From: Streptococcaceae bacterium
GTDB lineage: Bacteria > Bacillota > Bacilli > Lactobacillales > Streptococcaceae
Assembly (NCBI GenBank): GCA_902363395.1
Contig: CABIZZ010000001.1
Span: 806,001-870,000 of the forward strand
DNA length: 64,000 nucleotides
Direction: 5' to 3'
The position numbers were made by a program, and so were the translations under genes. A model generated the notes under the pieces. The model saw only the letters and a program-made list of their open reading frames with translations. It made no database searches and was not told the DNA's origin. Below, piece by piece: positions 9,018 to 18,645 of the stretch (position 1 is its first letter; every line of letters begins with the position of its first letter).

Positions 9018-10304
9018 ATGTCTGTTAAAATTGCCTTATTAGGATTTGGTACTGTTGCCAGTGGCGTACCATTTTTATTAAAAGAAAACCATGAAAAAAT
9101 CAGCCAGGCTGCTCAGGATGACATTGAGATCGCTAAGGTCCTTGTTCGTGATGATGCGGAAAAGCAAAGCTTGCAAGCGGCTGGCCATGACTACAACTTT
9201 GTGACCAATGTCGATGAGATCATTGAAGACAAAGAGATTGCCATCGTAGTTGAATTGATGGGCCGGATTGAGCCAGCGAAGACCTTTATCACCCGTGCTC
9301 TGGAAGCAGGTAAGCATGTGGTCTCTGCGAACAAAGACCTTCTAGCTGTTCATGGAAGTGAATTGCTAGAGATTGCTCAAAAACACCAAGTAGCTCTTTA
9401 TTATGAAGCGGCTGTAGCGGGTGGGATCCCAATCCTTCGAACCTTGGTGAATTCCTTGGCTTCTGACAAGGTGACCAAAGTACTCGGTGTGGTCAATGGA
9501 ACATCCAACTTCATGATGACCAAAATGGTCGAAGAAGGCTGGACTTATGAAGATGCTTTAGCAGAAGCGCAACGCCTTGGTTACGCTGAAAGTGACCCAA
9601 CCAATGACGTCGAAGGGATCGATGCCGCCTACAAGATGGTGATCTTGAGCCAATTCGCCTTTGGGATGAACATCCAATTTGACCAAGTGGGGCACAAAGG
9701 GATCAGCCAGATCACTCCTCAAGATGTCTCAGTCGCTCAAAGCCTTGGCTATGTGATTAAGCTTGTCGGATCCATTGTAGAAACAGAGTCAGGGATTGCA
9801 GCAGAAGTGACACCAACCTTCCTTCCAAAACAACATCCACTTGCTGGTGTGAACGATGTCATGAATGCGGTCTATGTGGAATCGATCGGGATTGGTGAGT
9901 CTATGTACTACGGACCAGGTGCAGGCCAAAAACCAACTGCGACTAGTGTCGTAGCCGACATCGTTCGCATTGTCCGTCGTCTGAAAGAAGGAACGATCGG
10001 TAAAGCCTTCAATGAATACAGCCGCCCTCTTCAATTGGCTAAACCAGAAGATGTGAAGAACAATTATTACTTCTCAATCAAGGCACCAGATGCGACTGGT
10101 CAAATCTTGCGTCTCGCGGAGATCTTTAATGCAGAAGGAGCTTCCTTCAAACAAATCCTTCAAGAAGACACAGATGGTCAATTTGCAAGTGTGGTCATCA
10201 TTACCCACCAAGTCAACCAAACCCAATTAAAGAACTTGGTTGAAAAACTGGATTCAGAGCCGAATTTCGAACTCTTGAATACCTTTAAGGTCTTGGGAGA
10301 ATAA
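9018..10304 (+). CDS. hom: Homoserine dehydrogenase
   Basis: The enzyme reduces aspartate-semialdehyde to homoserine, the branch point to threonine and methionine. The 428-aa protein has an N-terminal Rossmann fold ([11 protein letters not shown], about 7-17), the catalytic SANKDLL region near residue 105, the [11 protein letters not shown] signature near 135 and a C-terminal ACT-like domain (about 350-428) usually used for threonine feedback. It is cytosolic. thrB starts 2 nt after its stop. It is full length for the monofunctional Gram-positive form. Confidence 0.95.
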   Translation: MSVKIALLGFGTVASGVPFLLKENHEKISQAAQDDIEIAKVLVRDDAEKQSLQAAGHDYNFVTNVDEIIEDKEIAIVVELMGRIEPAKTFITRALEAGKHVVSANKDLLAVHGSELLEIAQKHQVALYYEAAVAGGIPILRTLVNSLASDKVTKVLGVVNGTSNFMMTKMVEEGWTYEDALAEAQRLGYAESDPTNDVEGIDAAYKMVILSQFAFGMNIQFDQVGHKGISQITPQDVSVAQSLGYVIKLVGSIVETESGIAAEVTPTFLPKQHPLAGVNDVMNAVYVESIGIGESMYYGPGAGQKPTATSVVADIVRIVRRLKEGTIGKAFNEYSRPLQLAKPEDVKNNYYFSIKAPDATGQILRLAEIFNAEGASFKQILQEDTDGQFASVVIITHQVNQTQLKNLVEKLDSEPNFELLNTFKVLGE

Positions 10305-10306
10305 GC

Positions 10307-11182
10307 ATGAAGATTATTGTTCCAGCAACCAGTGCCAATGTAGGGCCCGGATTTGATTCTGTTGGTATCGCTGTTTCTAAGTATTTGACCATTGATGTGC
10401 TAGAAGCGCAAGAAAACTGGTGGATTGAACACGATTTGGGTGAGGAGATTCCAAGCGACGAAGAGAATCTCTTGCTTCAAACTGCTCTCCAAGTCGCAGC
10501 CGATTTGCCTCCTCATCGTCTCAAGATGACCAGTGAAGTGCCTTTGGCGCGTGGACTTGGTTCCTCTAGCTCTGTTATCGTAGCGGGGATTGAGTTGGCC
10601 AATCAACTGGGCAAGCTAGCTCTAAGTGATGAAGATAAACTAGAAATTGCGACAAAAATCGAAGGGCATCCTGATAACGTAGCCCCAGCTATTTTTGGAA
10701 ATCTGGTCGTAGCGAGCTATGTGGATCAGCAGACCAATCATTTGGTCCTTCCATTCCCTGAGTGTGCTTTGGTAGCCTTTGTTCCCAATTACGAACTCAA
10801 GACCAGCGATAGTCGAAATGTCCTTCCAAGTGAGTGGACTTATAAGGAAGCTGTGGCAGCTAGTTCAATTGCAAACGTGGCCATTGCTGCCCTTGCTAAG
10901 GGAGACTTGAGAGTTGCAGGAAAAGCTATCGAAGCAGATCGCTTCCATGAACGCTACCGCCAACAGTTGGTTGCAGAGTTCCCTCAGGTTAAAGAAGTTG
11001 CACATCAACACGATGCTTATGCCACTTACCTTTCTGGTGCAGGTCCAACTATTATGACCTTGCTTCCAGTTGAATATGCAGAAACCTTTGCCAAAGACTT
11101 GGAGTCTAAGTGCTTAAATGGTCAGGTCTTCTCACTAAAGATTGACACAACTGGTGTAAAAGTAGAGGCCAGTGAATCTTGA
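10307..11182 (+). CDS. thrB: Homoserine kinase
   Basis: A GHMP-family kinase (291 aa) that phosphorylates homoserine on the way to threonine. The ATP-binding motif [12 protein letters not shown] (79-90) and the C-terminal GAGPTIMTL motif are both present. It sits in a two-gene operon with hom. Threonine synthase is not in this window. A hairpin with T-rich tail at 11197 ends the unit. Confidence 0.95.
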   Translation: MKIIVPATSANVGPGFDSVGIAVSKYLTIDVLEAQENWWIEHDLGEEIPSDEENLLLQTALQVAADLPPHRLKMTSEVPLARGLGSSSSVIVAGIELANQLGKLALSDEDKLEIATKIEGHPDNVAPAIFGNLVVASYVDQQTNHLVLPFPECALVAFVPNYELKTSDSRNVLPSEWTYKEAVAASSIANVAIAALAKGDLRVAGKAIEADRFHERYRQQLVAEFPQVKEVAHQHDAYATYLSGAGPTIMTLLPVEYAETFAKDLESKCLNGQVFSLKIDTTGVKVEASES

Positions 11183-11196
11183 TTCAATAAAAAATG

Positions 11197-11230
11197 ATTA
11201 GATAGGCTAAATTAGTCTATCTAATTTTAT
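11197..11230 (+). terminator. Intrinsic terminator after thrB
   Basis: ATTAGATAG (11197-11205) pairs with CTATCTAAT (11217-11225), followed by TTTAT. AT-rich and therefore moderate in strength. Confidence 0.65.
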
Positions 11231-11338
11231 TTATCTATGATAAAATAGTTCTATAAATCATTTGTCTATCAAATTATTTTAGGATAATAAACAATTATTC
11301 GAAAGATAGATAGAATTGTAAAGGAGATTGTAATTCTA

Positions 11339-12265
11339 ATGAAAGACTTTGAACGTCATCAACTTGCTACGGAACTTGGATTCCAGTATGATCCGGAAAC
11401 CTCATCTATTTATGGGGAAAACTCTGGCTATTTCTTCTTAATGAAAGAAACCGACACAAAAAATGTTTTTACCATTGCTCTTTCTGTCTCACGTGATGAT
11501 GCAGAGGAAGCAGCAGCTCAATTGCATCAAATGGTCAAAGAATCTTCTGTTCTAAAGAGCATTAGCCTCAACCAATATGTCACAACTTTCACTGTAAAAG
11601 CTGGGATGACCAAAGCAAAAACGATTGAAAACATTCACCAAGCCGTAACAGAAATCCTGGAATTTTTACAAACCAATGGCTTCTACACTGTTTGTGGCTA
11701 CTCTGGTGAAAAAGGACCGGTTGGTCTCTACCAGATTGGAGATTCCCTTTTCTTGATGAATGAAGAAAACTATCAAATTGTGAGTTCCCAATTAAAAATT
11801 GAAACAGATTCATATAATAGTCAGAAAGAAAATGTCCTTCTTGGAACAGTCGGTGCCTTTATTGGTGCCATTATCGGAGGAGCTGTTACTCTTTTTATTG
11901 CCCGTCTCGGCTACGTAGCTTTTTATGCTGGATTTATCCTTGGGATCTGTGTTGTCAAAGGCTATGAGATCTTAGGGAAGAAATTTAGCAAACTTGGTGC
12001 AGTTATTTCTAGTATCCTCTTGTTGGTGACTATTGTTCTCGTTCACCAATTTGACTATGCCTTAGAAGCAGTTAAACAGCTTGGACTCGACTTTAGTGAT
12101 GGATTTGATTTGATCAATTCCCTTGTTCTAAATGGTGAAGCACCTGAAAAATACTTCTTTAACTTCTTTATGTTGGCAGTCTTTACCATTATTGGGGGTG
12201 GTGTTGCCATTAGCTCAGCCTTGTCTACTAAAAAAACACGTGGCATTGCACGTAAGATTGGCTAA
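11339..12265 (+). CDS. Unknown protein: soluble N-terminal domain plus C-terminal membrane domain
   Basis: I do not recognise this 308-aa protein. Residues 1 to about 160 are hydrophilic, without a signal peptide, and read as an alpha/beta domain (segments FTIALSVSR and FTVKAGMTKAK). Residues about 165-300 contain four hydrophobic segments, beginning with VGAFIGAIIGGAVTLFIARLG and ending in a basic tail (KKTRGIARKIG). The N-domain should therefore be cytoplasmic. AAGGAG precedes the ATG. It stands alone between two terminators, with the thrB and murB units on either side, so context gives no function. Confidence 0.8.
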   Translation: MKDFERHQLATELGFQYDPETSSIYGENSGYFFLMKETDTKNVFTIALSVSRDDAEEAAAQLHQMVKESSVLKSISLNQYVTTFTVKAGMTKAKTIENIHQAVTEILEFLQTNGFYTVCGYSGEKGPVGLYQIGDSLFLMNEENYQIVSSQLKIETDSYNSQKENVLLGTVGAFIGAIIGGAVTLFIARLGYVAFYAGFILGICVVKGYEILGKKFSKLGAVISSILLLVTIVLVHQFDYALEAVKQLGLDFSDGFDLINSLVLNGEAPEKYFFNFFMLAVFTIIGGGVAISSALSTKKTRGIARKIG

Positions 12266-12292
12266 TTCAATTAACCCTTGTTTAAAAAAATT

Positions 12293-12330
12293 AAAACAGA
12301 ATCGGTCCTTTGGCTGTTTCTGTTTTTTTA
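12293..12330 (+). terminator. Intrinsic terminator before murB
   Basis: AAAACAGAA (12293-12301) pairs with TTCTGTTTT (12318-12326), with an inner CGGTC/GGCTG stem and a T-run to about 12329. Confidence 0.85.
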
Positions 12331-12338
12331 CTTCTGGG

Positions 12339-12367
12339 TCGAAAAGTGGGCTGGTTTTTGTTATAAT
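12339..12367 (+). promoter_or_regulatory. Promoter of murB-potABCD
   Basis: TCGAAA (12339-12344), 17-nt spacer, then TATAAT (12362-12367) with a TG one base upstream (extended -10). No terminator separates murB from potA, so this promoter probably also reads the pot genes. Confidence 0.7.
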
Positions 12368-12399
12368 GGATAAGATAACGTATAGAAGAGAGTTGTGAG

Positions 12400-13302
12400 A
12401 TGGAAATCGTAAAGCAAATCAAAGAGGAATTGGCTGGTATTGAGATTTTGTTCAATGAGCCACTCAAACAATACACCTATACCAAGGTTGGAGGGGCGGC
12501 AGATTATTTAGCCTTTCCTCGTAATCAATATGAATTAAAACGAATTGTTACCTTTGCTAATGCTCAGGAGATTCCTTGGATGGTCTTGGGGAATTCTTCC
12601 AATATTATCGTCCGTGACGGTGGGATTGAAGGTTTTGTGATCATGTTTGATCATTTCCATGACGTCCGTGTCAATGGCTATGTGATTGAAGCAGAGGCGG
12701 GTGCTAAGCTAATCGATGTGACTCACGTAGCCCGCTACCATAGCTTGACAGGCTTTGAATTTGCTTGTGGGATCCCTGGAAGCATTGGTGGTGCTGTCTA
12801 TATGAATGCTGGTGCCTATGGCGGTGAGATTGCCCATATTCTTCAATCGTGTAAGGTCTTGACGCCAGAAGGAGAAATTAAAACCTTAACAGCAGAAGAA
12901 TTAGTTTTTGGCTATCGCCATTCCAAGATCCAAGAAACCGGTGACGTAGTGATTTCGGCTAAGTTTGCCTTAGCACCTGGTAATTATGATCAGATCGATC
13001 AAGAAATGGCTCGTTTGACGCATTTGAGAGAGATGAAACAACCCCTCGAATACCCGTCTTGTGGCTCTGTCTTCAAGCGTCCGGTCGGGCACTTTGCGGG
13101 TCAATTGATCAGTGAAGCTGGACTGAAAGGGCATCGAATTGGTGGTGTGGAGGTTTCTGAAAAGCATGCCGGCTTTATGATCAACGTCGATCATGGTACT
13201 GCCAAAGATTATGAAGACTTGATTGCCCATGTCATTGCGACAGTTGAAAAATCAGCTGGTGTAACCTTGGAGCGCGAAGTCCGTATTATTGGGAAAGATT
13301 AA
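12400..13302 (+). CDS. murB: UDP-N-acetylenolpyruvoylglucosamine reductase
   Basis: MurB reduces UDP-GlcNAc-enolpyruvate to UDP-MurNAc in cytosolic peptidoglycan precursor synthesis, one step after MurA (49478). The 300-aa protein has the FAD-binding [12 protein letters not shown] motif near 65-76, [20 protein letters not shown] near 126-145, and the catalytic serine loop [11 protein letters not shown] near 218-228, as in the type II (Gram-positive) form. It is joined to potABCD through a 206-nt structured spacer, an arrangement shared with pneumococcus. Confidence 0.95.
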   Translation: MEIVKQIKEELAGIEILFNEPLKQYTYTKVGGAADYLAFPRNQYELKRIVTFANAQEIPWMVLGNSSNIIVRDGGIEGFVIMFDHFHDVRVNGYVIEAEAGAKLIDVTHVARYHSLTGFEFACGIPGSIGGAVYMNAGAYGGEIAHILQSCKVLTPEGEIKTLTAEELVFGYRHSKIQETGDVVISAKFALAPGNYDQIDQEMARLTHLREMKQPLEYPSCGSVFKRPVGHFAGQLISEAGLKGHRIGGVEVSEKHAGFMINVDHGTAKDYEDLIAHVIATVEKSAGVTLEREVRIIGKD

Positions 13303-13508
13303 CGGTTCGAGATGGAATAGGGGCTACTCTAGGGTAGACCCTTCCTACTTTAGAAGGGGGGTGAGTGCCTATCGATACCGAAAATAGGTGGGGCAGTCTT
13401 ATAAGTCCCCGAGAGGTGTTGGTGGCCTGACGGGTCCGCTCGTCAGCCTATGAGACTAGTTGGTTGGTCTCAGAAGGAAACGCATGAAAAAGAAGGAATT
13501 TATGTGAA
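13303..13508 (+). ncRNA. Highly structured intercistronic leader RNA before potA (unassigned)
   Basis: The spacer between murB and potA is packed with hairpins. In order: GGGGCTAC (13320-13327) with GTAGACCC (13334-13341), one G-A mismatch; CCCTTC (13339-13344) with GAAGGG (13353-13358), which shares CCC with the first and so competes with it; TGCCTAT (13366-13372) with ATAGGTG (13384-13390); GGGG (13390-13393) with CCCC (13407-13410); CTGACG (13427-13432) with CGTCAG (13441-13446); TGAGAC (13451-13456) with GTCTCA (13467-13472). The last stem ends on the SD of a 7-codon uORF. There is no T-run, so control would be at translation, through processing, or by ligand binding. It fits no RNA family I can recall. 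The structure is seen; the function is inference. Confidence 0.6.
13484..13507 (+). CDS. Putative 7-codon uORF in the potA leader
   Basis: ATG at 13484 after a well-placed AGAAGGAA encodes MKKKEFM and stops with TGA at 13505-13507, one base before the potA TTG start. It is out of frame with potA. The spacing suggests coupling by re-initiation onto the weak TTG start. Peptides this short cannot be confirmed by sequence alone. Confidence 0.4.
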   Translation: MKKKEFM

Positions 13509-14666
13509 TTGAAAAAACCAATTATTGAGTTTAGAAATGTCTCAAAAGTATTTGAAGACAGTGATACAGTGGTTCTCAAAGATATCAACTTTGAGTTGGA
13601 AGAAGGGAAATTCTATACCCTCCTCGGTGCTTCAGGTTCCGGTAAATCGACTATTTTGAACATCATTGCCGGTTTGCTAGATGCTTCGACAGGAGATGTC
13701 CTCTTGGATGGTGTTCGGATTAATGATGTACCGACCAATAAACGGGACGTCCATACTGTCTTCCAATCCTATGCCCTTTTCCCACACATGAATGTGTTTG
13801 AGAATGTTGCTTTCCCCCTTCGTTTGAAGAAGGTAGACAAGTCTGAAATCGAGAGACGCGTGACTGAAGTCCTCAAGATGGTGCAATTGGGAGGCTTTGA
13901 GAAACGTTCCATCCAGAAACTGTCTGGTGGTCAACGCCAGCGGGTAGCCATTGCCCGGGCGATTATCAATGAACCGCGAGTAGTCCTCTTGGATGAGCCC
14001 TTGTCTGCCCTCGACTTGAAGTTGCGGACTGACATGCAGTATGAGCTTCGTGAATTGCAACAACGTCTGGGGATTACCTTCGTCTTTGTCACCCACGATC
14101 AGGAAGAAGCGCTTGCGATGAGTGACTGGATCTTCGTCATGAACGAAGGAGAAATCGTCCAGTCAGGGACGCCAGTCGATATCTACGATGAGCCCATCAA
14201 CCATTTCGTTGCGACCTTTATCGGTGAGTCCAATATCCTTCCAGGGATCATGATCGAGGATTATCTAGTAGAATTCAACGGCAAACGCTTTGAGTCGGTC
14301 GATGGAGGGATGAGACCAAACGAACCGGTCGAAGTCGTCATTCGTCCTGAGGACTTGCGAATCACCCTGCCCGAAGAAGGTAAGCTCCAGGTGAAGGTGG
14401 ATACCCAACTCTTCCGTGGGGTTCACTATGAAATCATCGCTTATGATGAATTGGGCAATGAGTGGATGATTCACTCAACCCGTAAGGCTATCGTAGGTGA
14501 GGAAATCGGTCTGGACTTTGAGCCAGAAGATATCCACGTCATGCGTCTCAACGAAACGGAAGAAGAGTTCGATGCTCGGATCGAAGAATACGTCGAAGTG
14601 GAAGAGCAAGAAGCCGGATTGATCAATGCCATCGAGGAGGAAAGAGATGAAGAAAACAACCTCTAA
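13509..14666 (+). CDS. potA: Spermidine/putrescine ABC importer ATP-binding protein
   Basis: The 385-aa ATPase powers polyamine import with PotB, PotC and PotD. Walker A is GASGSGKST near residues 38-46, the signature LSGGQRQR near 138-145, and Walker [12 protein letters not shown] near 160-170. A TOBE-type regulatory domain fills the C-terminal third, and the tail is very acidic. The start is TTG at 13509; no in-frame ATG or GTG gives a full ATPase N-terminus, and pneumococcal PotA starts with the same residues. An AAGGA site lies about 11 nt upstream, inside a uORF. The end overlaps potB by 20 nt. Confidence 0.95.
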   Translation: MKKPIIEFRNVSKVFEDSDTVVLKDINFELEEGKFYTLLGASGSGKSTILNIIAGLLDASTGDVLLDGVRINDVPTNKRDVHTVFQSYALFPHMNVFENVAFPLRLKKVDKSEIERRVTEVLKMVQLGGFEKRSIQKLSGGQRQRVAIARAIINEPRVVLLDEPLSALDLKLRTDMQYELRELQQRLGITFVFVTHDQEEALAMSDWIFVMNEGEIVQSGTPVDIYDEPINHFVATFIGESNILPGIMIEDYLVEFNGKRFESVDGGMRPNEPVEVVIRPEDLRITLPEEGKLQVKVDTQLFRGVHYEIIAYDELGNEWMIHSTRKAIVGEEIGLDFEPEDIHVMRLNETEEEFDARIEEYVEVEEQEAGLINAIEEERDEENNL

Positions 14667-15453
14667 CCTCTTTGTGGTTCCCTACTTTCTCTGGATCCTC
14701 CTCTTTGTCTTGGCTCCTGTAGCCTTGATCATTTGGCAATCCTTTGTCAATGTCCAGGGGCAAGGTTCCTTAGAGAATTACCAAACCTTTTTTACAGCGC
14801 AGAATTGGACCTACCTCAAGATGAGTTTCAACTCCATTCTCTACGCTGGGATCGTTACCTTTGTGACGCTTTTGATTTCTTACCCGACAGCTTATTTTTT
14901 GACTCAGCTTAAGCACCGCCAACTCTGGCTCATGCTGATTGTCCTTCCAACCTGGGTCAACCTCTTGCTCAAGGCTTATGCCTTTATCGGGATTTTTGGT
15001 CAAGGGGGATCTATTAACCAATTCTTAAGTTTCATCGGAATTGGTCCTCAACAGATCCTTTTTACGGACTTTTCGTTCATCTTTGTTGCTAGTTACATTG
15101 AGTTGCCTTTTATGATCCTTCCAATCTTCAATGTCTTGGATGATTTGGATCCAAACCTCATCAATGCTAGCTATGACCTAGGAGCTAACAAGTGGGATAC
15201 CTTCCGTCGAGTTGTCTTTCCACTGTCGATGAACGGGGTTCGCTCGGGTGTTCAGTCAGTCTTTATTCCAAGTTTGAGTCTCTTCATGTTGACGCGTTTG
15301 ATCGGAGGAAACCGGGTCATTACTCTGGGGACTGCCATCGAGCAGCACTTCCTTACGACGCAAAACTGGGGAATGGGATCCACCATTGGGGTGGTCTTAA
15401 TCCTTGCTATGCTCTTAGTCATGTGGGTAACGAGAGAAAGGAGTGAACGATGA
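14647..15453 (+). CDS. potB: Spermidine/putrescine ABC importer permease
   Basis: This 268-aa permease has six predicted membrane helices and the EAA-type coupling loop ([22 protein letters not shown]). The ATG at 14647 follows a GAGGAGG site; an in-frame ATG at 14626 lies ahead of that site and is rejected. It lies in the tight potABCD operon and overlaps potC by 4 nt. It forms the transmembrane pathway with PotC. Confidence 0.95.
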   Translation: MKKTTSNLFVVPYFLWILLFVLAPVALIIWQSFVNVQGQGSLENYQTFFTAQNWTYLKMSFNSILYAGIVTFVTLLISYPTAYFLTQLKHRQLWLMLIVLPTWVNLLLKAYAFIGIFGQGGSINQFLSFIGIGPQQILFTDFSFIFVASYIELPFMILPIFNVLDDLDPNLINASYDLGANKWDTFRRVVFPLSMNGVRSGVQSVFIPSLSLFMLTRLIGGNRVITLGTAIEQHFLTTQNWGMGSTIGVVLILAMLLVMWVTRERSER

Positions 15454-16223
15454 AAAAGATTTCACGTATCTATTTAGGATTGATTTTCCTGCTCCTTTAT
15501 CTGCCAATCTTCTACTTGATTGCCTATGCCTTTAATGCTGGTGGGGATATGAATGCTTTTACAGGTTTTACCTTGGAGCATTTCCAAAGTCTCTTTGAGG
15601 ATACGCGTCTCATGTTGATCCTCTCACAGACCTTCCTCTTAGCCTTCTTATCAGCCTTGATTGCGACTATTATTGGGACCTTTGGGGCGATCTACATTTA
15701 CCAGTCTAAGAAGAAGTTTGAAGGACCATTTTTGTCCATCAATAACATCCTCATGGTGGCACCTGACGTGATGATTGGGGCTAGCTTCCTGATCCTCTTT
15801 ACGACCATCAAGTTCCAGCTGGGCTTTGCTTCTGTCTTGATGAGTCACGTGGCCTTCTCTATTCCAATCGTGGTCTTGATGGTCTTGCCACGCTTGAAGG
15901 AAATGAACCGTGATATGGTCAATGCGGCCTATGACCTAGGAGCTACTCAGGTACAAATGTTGAAGGAAATCATGCTTCCTTATTTGACACCTGCCATCAT
16001 CGCTGGTTACTTCATGGCCTTTACCTATTCCTTGGATGACTTTGCGGTGACCTTCTTTGTCACAGGGAACGGCTTTACCACCTTGTCTGTTGAGATCTAC
16101 TCACGGGCTCGTCAAGGGATTTCGTTGAATATCAATGCCCTTTCTGCCTTGGTCTTCCTCTTCAGTATCTTACTGGTGGTCGGCTATTACTTCATCACTA
16201 GAGAGAAGGAGGAGACAGTATGA
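15450..16223 (+). CDS. potC: Spermidine/putrescine ABC importer permease
   Basis: The 257-aa partner permease has six membrane segments and a matching coupling loop (NAAYDLGATQVQMLKEIMLP). It overlaps potB and potD by 4 nt each (ATGA). The YSLDDFAVTFF motif near residue 195 is typical of PotC/PotI proteins. Confidence 0.95.
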   Translation: MKKISRIYLGLIFLLLYLPIFYLIAYAFNAGGDMNAFTGFTLEHFQSLFEDTRLMLILSQTFLLAFLSALIATIIGTFGAIYIYQSKKKFEGPFLSINNILMVAPDVMIGASFLILFTTIKFQLGFASVLMSHVAFSIPIVVLMVLPRLKEMNRDMVNAAYDLGATQVQMLKEIMLPYLTPAIIAGYFMAFTYSLDDFAVTFFVTGNGFTTLSVEIYSRARQGISLNINALSALVFLFSILLVVGYYFITREKEETV

Positions 16224-17290
16224 AAAAACTCTATTCATTCTTGCTAGGGATTGTCGTGGTCATCCTTGTGTTAGCGGGACTAAGTGCCCGTCTTGAAGCC
16301 AAGACCAATCCAAAAGACAGTGACAAGCTGGTCATCTACAACTGGGGAGACTATATCGATCCAGAATTGCTCAAGGAATTTACCAAGGAGACAGGCATTC
16401 AAGTCCAATACAATACCTTTGATTCTAATGAGGCCATGTATACCAAGATCAAGCAAGGGGGTACGGCATACGATATTGCTATCCCAAGTGAATACATGAT
16501 CGCTAAGATGATGGACGAAAACCTGCTTGAAAAGTTGGATAAGTCTAAACTGAAAGGCTTAGACAATATCGACCCACGTTTCTTGGACTTGGATTTTGAT
16601 CCGGACAATCAGTATTCAGTTCCTTATTTCTGGGGGACTCTTGGCATCATCTACAATAGCAAGATGGTTGATAAGGCTCCTGAGCACTGGGCAGATCTAT
16701 GGAGACCAGAGTACAAGAATGACATCATGATGTACGATGGGGCGCGTGAGGTTATGGGGATTGGACTCAATAGCTTAGGCTATAGTCTCAACTCCAAGGA
16801 TCCTCAGCAATTACAAGAGTCTGTTGATAAGCTTTATACCTTGATGCCCAATATCAAGGCCCTTGTAGCCGATGAAATGAAAGGCTACATGATCCAGAAC
16901 AATGCGGCTATTGGGGTGACCTTCTCCGGTGAAGCCAGTCAAATGCTAGAGGCCAATGAGGACCTCCGCTATGTGGTCCCATCAGAAGCCAGCAACCTTT
17001 GGTTCGATAATATTGTCATTCCAAAGACGGTGAAGAATAAAGAAGCAGCTTATGCCTTTATCAACTTTATGCTTCGCCCAGAAAATGCATATAAGAATGC
17101 GCTCTATGTCGGTTATTCCACACCGAACAAAGAAGCTAAGAAGATGCTACCAGAAGAGGTCCAAGAAGACCAGTCCTTCTACCCAAGTGATGACACGCTA
17201 AAGAACTTAGAAGTCTATGAACAACTTGGCAAGAAGTGGTTGGGCGTCTATAACGATCTCTACCTACAAGTGAAGATGTATCGCAAGTAG
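16220..17290 (+). CDS. potD: Spermidine/putrescine-binding protein
   Basis: PotD binds polyamines outside the cell and delivers them to PotBC. The 356-aa protein begins with a hydrophobic segment (about 7-24), then LVIYNWGDYIDPE, the conserved start of the binding domain. Pocket residues in YFWGTLGIIYN and SGEASQML are present. There is no lipobox cysteine, so it is probably held by an uncleaved signal anchor or released rather than lipidated; as I recall it, pneumococcal PotD also lacks it. An AGCTTATA-type hairpin terminator follows. Confidence 0.95.
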   Translation: MKKLYSFLLGIVVVILVLAGLSARLEAKTNPKDSDKLVIYNWGDYIDPELLKEFTKETGIQVQYNTFDSNEAMYTKIKQGGTAYDIAIPSEYMIAKMMDENLLEKLDKSKLKGLDNIDPRFLDLDFDPDNQYSVPYFWGTLGIIYNSKMVDKAPEHWADLWRPEYKNDIMMYDGAREVMGIGLNSLGYSLNSKDPQQLQESVDKLYTLMPNIKALVADEMKGYMIQNNAAIGVTFSGEASQMLEANEDLRYVVPSEASNLWFDNIVIPKTVKNKEAAYAFINFMLRPENAYKNALYVGYSTPNKEAKKMLPEEVQEDQSFYPSDDTLKNLEVYEQLGKKWLGVYNDLYLQVKMYRK

Positions 17291-17321
17291 GATGGAATTC
17301 TATTCTGTCGTATAAACTAGT

Positions 17322-17367
17322 AACAAGCTTATATGCCTATTTATGGTTTTATAAGCTTGTTTTTTTA
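17322..17367 (+). terminator. Intrinsic terminator after potD
   Basis: AACAAGCTTAT (17322-17332) pairs with ATAAGCTTGTT (17351-17361), followed by a T-run to 17367. Confidence 0.88.
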
Positions 17368-17404
17368 TAAACTAGAAAATAAAAAGATTATTATAGGAAA
17401 AATT

Positions 17405-17433
17405 TTGAAATTCTTTTATAAATGTGGGATAAT
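17405..17433 (+). promoter_or_regulatory. Promoter of galE
   Basis: TTGAAA (17405-17410), 17-nt spacer, GATAAT (17428-17433), 36 nt before the galE ATG, with a GGGAGA ribosome site between. Confidence 0.7.
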
Positions 17434-17468
17434 GGAAAAAAAGTTGATTCAGACGGGAGATAGATTAC

Positions 17469-18485
17469 ATGCATCATAAAATATTAGTAACTGGTGGGGC
17501 TGGATTTATCGGTTCTCATACCATCATTGAATTGGTCAATGCAGGTCATGAAGTTGTCATCGTTGATAATTTAGTAAATAGTAGTGAGAAAAGTATACAA
17601 GAAGTAGAAAAAATCCTTGGGAAGTCTATTACTTTTTATCATGAGGATATTCGAAATAAATCAAAACTTCTAGAGATTTTTCTAAAAGAAAAACCGACTG
17701 GTGTGATTCACTTTGCTGCATTGAAAGCAGTTGGAGAATCAGTTCAAATTCCACTCACATATTATGAAAATAATATTAGTGGAACATTGACTTTGCTTCA
17801 TGTGATGGAAGAAGTTCAATGTAAAAATATTATCTTTAGTTCATCAGCAACGGTTTATGGAGATCCTCATACCGTTCCTATCTTGGAAGATTTTCCCTTA
17901 TCTGTTACAAATCCATATGGTAGAACGAAACTCATGATTGAAGAAATCCTTCAAGATATTTACAAAGCGGATTCTACATGGAATATTGTATTGTTACGCT
18001 ATTTCAATCCAATTGGGGCTCATGAAAGTGGAAACATTGGTGAAAATCCAAATGGTATTCCAAATAATCTATTACCCTATGTAACACAAGTAGCAGTAGG
18101 AAAATTAGAGTCTGTTAATGTGTTTGGTAACGATTATCCAACTCCAGATGGAACTGGTGTACGCGATTATATTCACGTAGTTGATCTGGCAAAAGGCCAC
18201 GTTGCTGCTTTGAAAAAAATTTCCAAAGACTCTGGATTGAATATTTATAATCTGGGTACTGGTCGGGGCTACTCTGTATTAGAAATTATTCAAAATATGG
18301 AGAAGGTTGTAGGAAAACCAATTCCATACAAGATTATTGATCGACGACCAGGAGATATCGCAACCTGTTATGCAGATCCATCTAAGGCACGTGAAGAACT
18401 AGGATGGAGTGCCCAATTTGATATTCATCGGATGTGCAAAGATGCTTGGAGATGGCAGAGTAAGCATCCAAATGGATTTGAATAA
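17469..18485 (+). CDS. galE: UDP-glucose/UDP-N-acetylglucosamine 4-epimerase
   Basis: GalE interconverts UDP-Glc and UDP-Gal (and in some members UDP-GlcNAc/GalNAc). The 338-aa SDR protein has the NAD motif TGGAGFIGSH (8-17), a catalytic serine in SSS (124-126) and YxxxK (Y150, K154 in NPYGRTK). It is not next to galK or galT but opens a polysaccharide locus, so it probably supplies galactose-type donor sugar for the side chain made by the genes downstream. It has its own promoter and terminator, so this link is by position only. Specificity is not readable from sequence. Confidence 0.93.
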   Translation: MHHKILVTGGAGFIGSHTIIELVNAGHEVVIVDNLVNSSEKSIQEVEKILGKSITFYHEDIRNKSKLLEIFLKEKPTGVIHFAALKAVGESVQIPLTYYENNISGTLTLLHVMEEVQCKNIIFSSSATVYGDPHTVPILEDFPLSVTNPYGRTKLMIEEILQDIYKADSTWNIVLLRYFNPIGAHESGNIGENPNGIPNNLLPYVTQVAVGKLESVNVFGNDYPTPDGTGVRDYIHVVDLAKGHVAALKKISKDSGLNIYNLGTGRGYSVLEIIQNMEKVVGKPIPYKIIDRRPGDIATCYADPSKAREELGWSAQFDIHRMCKDAWRWQSKHPNGFE

Positions 18486-18504
18486 AAACTAAATTTAACT
18501 AACT

Positions 18505-18537
18505 GCTTGATATTTGTAACTAATATCAAGCTTTTTT
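18505..18537 (+). terminator. Intrinsic terminator after galE
   Basis: GCTTGATATT (18505-18514) pairs perfectly with AATATCAAGC (18522-18531), followed by six T. Confidence 0.9.
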
Positions 18538-18582
18538 ATGCTTAAAATAATTGTTATTGATGGTATAAAATTCTGAGATTAG

Positions 18583-18611
18583 TAGATAAAAAAGGCCTCT
18601 TATTGTATAAT
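18583..18611 (+). promoter_or_regulatory. Promoter of the side-chain block
   Basis: TAGATA (18583-18588), 17-nt spacer, TATAAT (18606-18611). It fixes the start of the downstream gene: the ATG at 18610 overlaps the -10 box, so it cannot lie in the mRNA. Confidence 0.7.
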
Positions 18612-18645
18612 GGTTAAAAAGAATTGTAATGGAGGACGAGGGAGA

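Noticed and set aside
13303..13508. T-box, SRP RNA or 6S RNA reading of the potA leader
   Set aside because: No T-box TGG-ACC motif or specifier layout, no SRP GGAA-type apical loop domain, and no long single-hairpin 6S shape; there is also no terminator.
18610..18645. ATG start at 18610 for the GacI-like gene
   Set aside because: It overlaps the TATAAT box at 18606-18611; TTG at 18646 has the proper SD.
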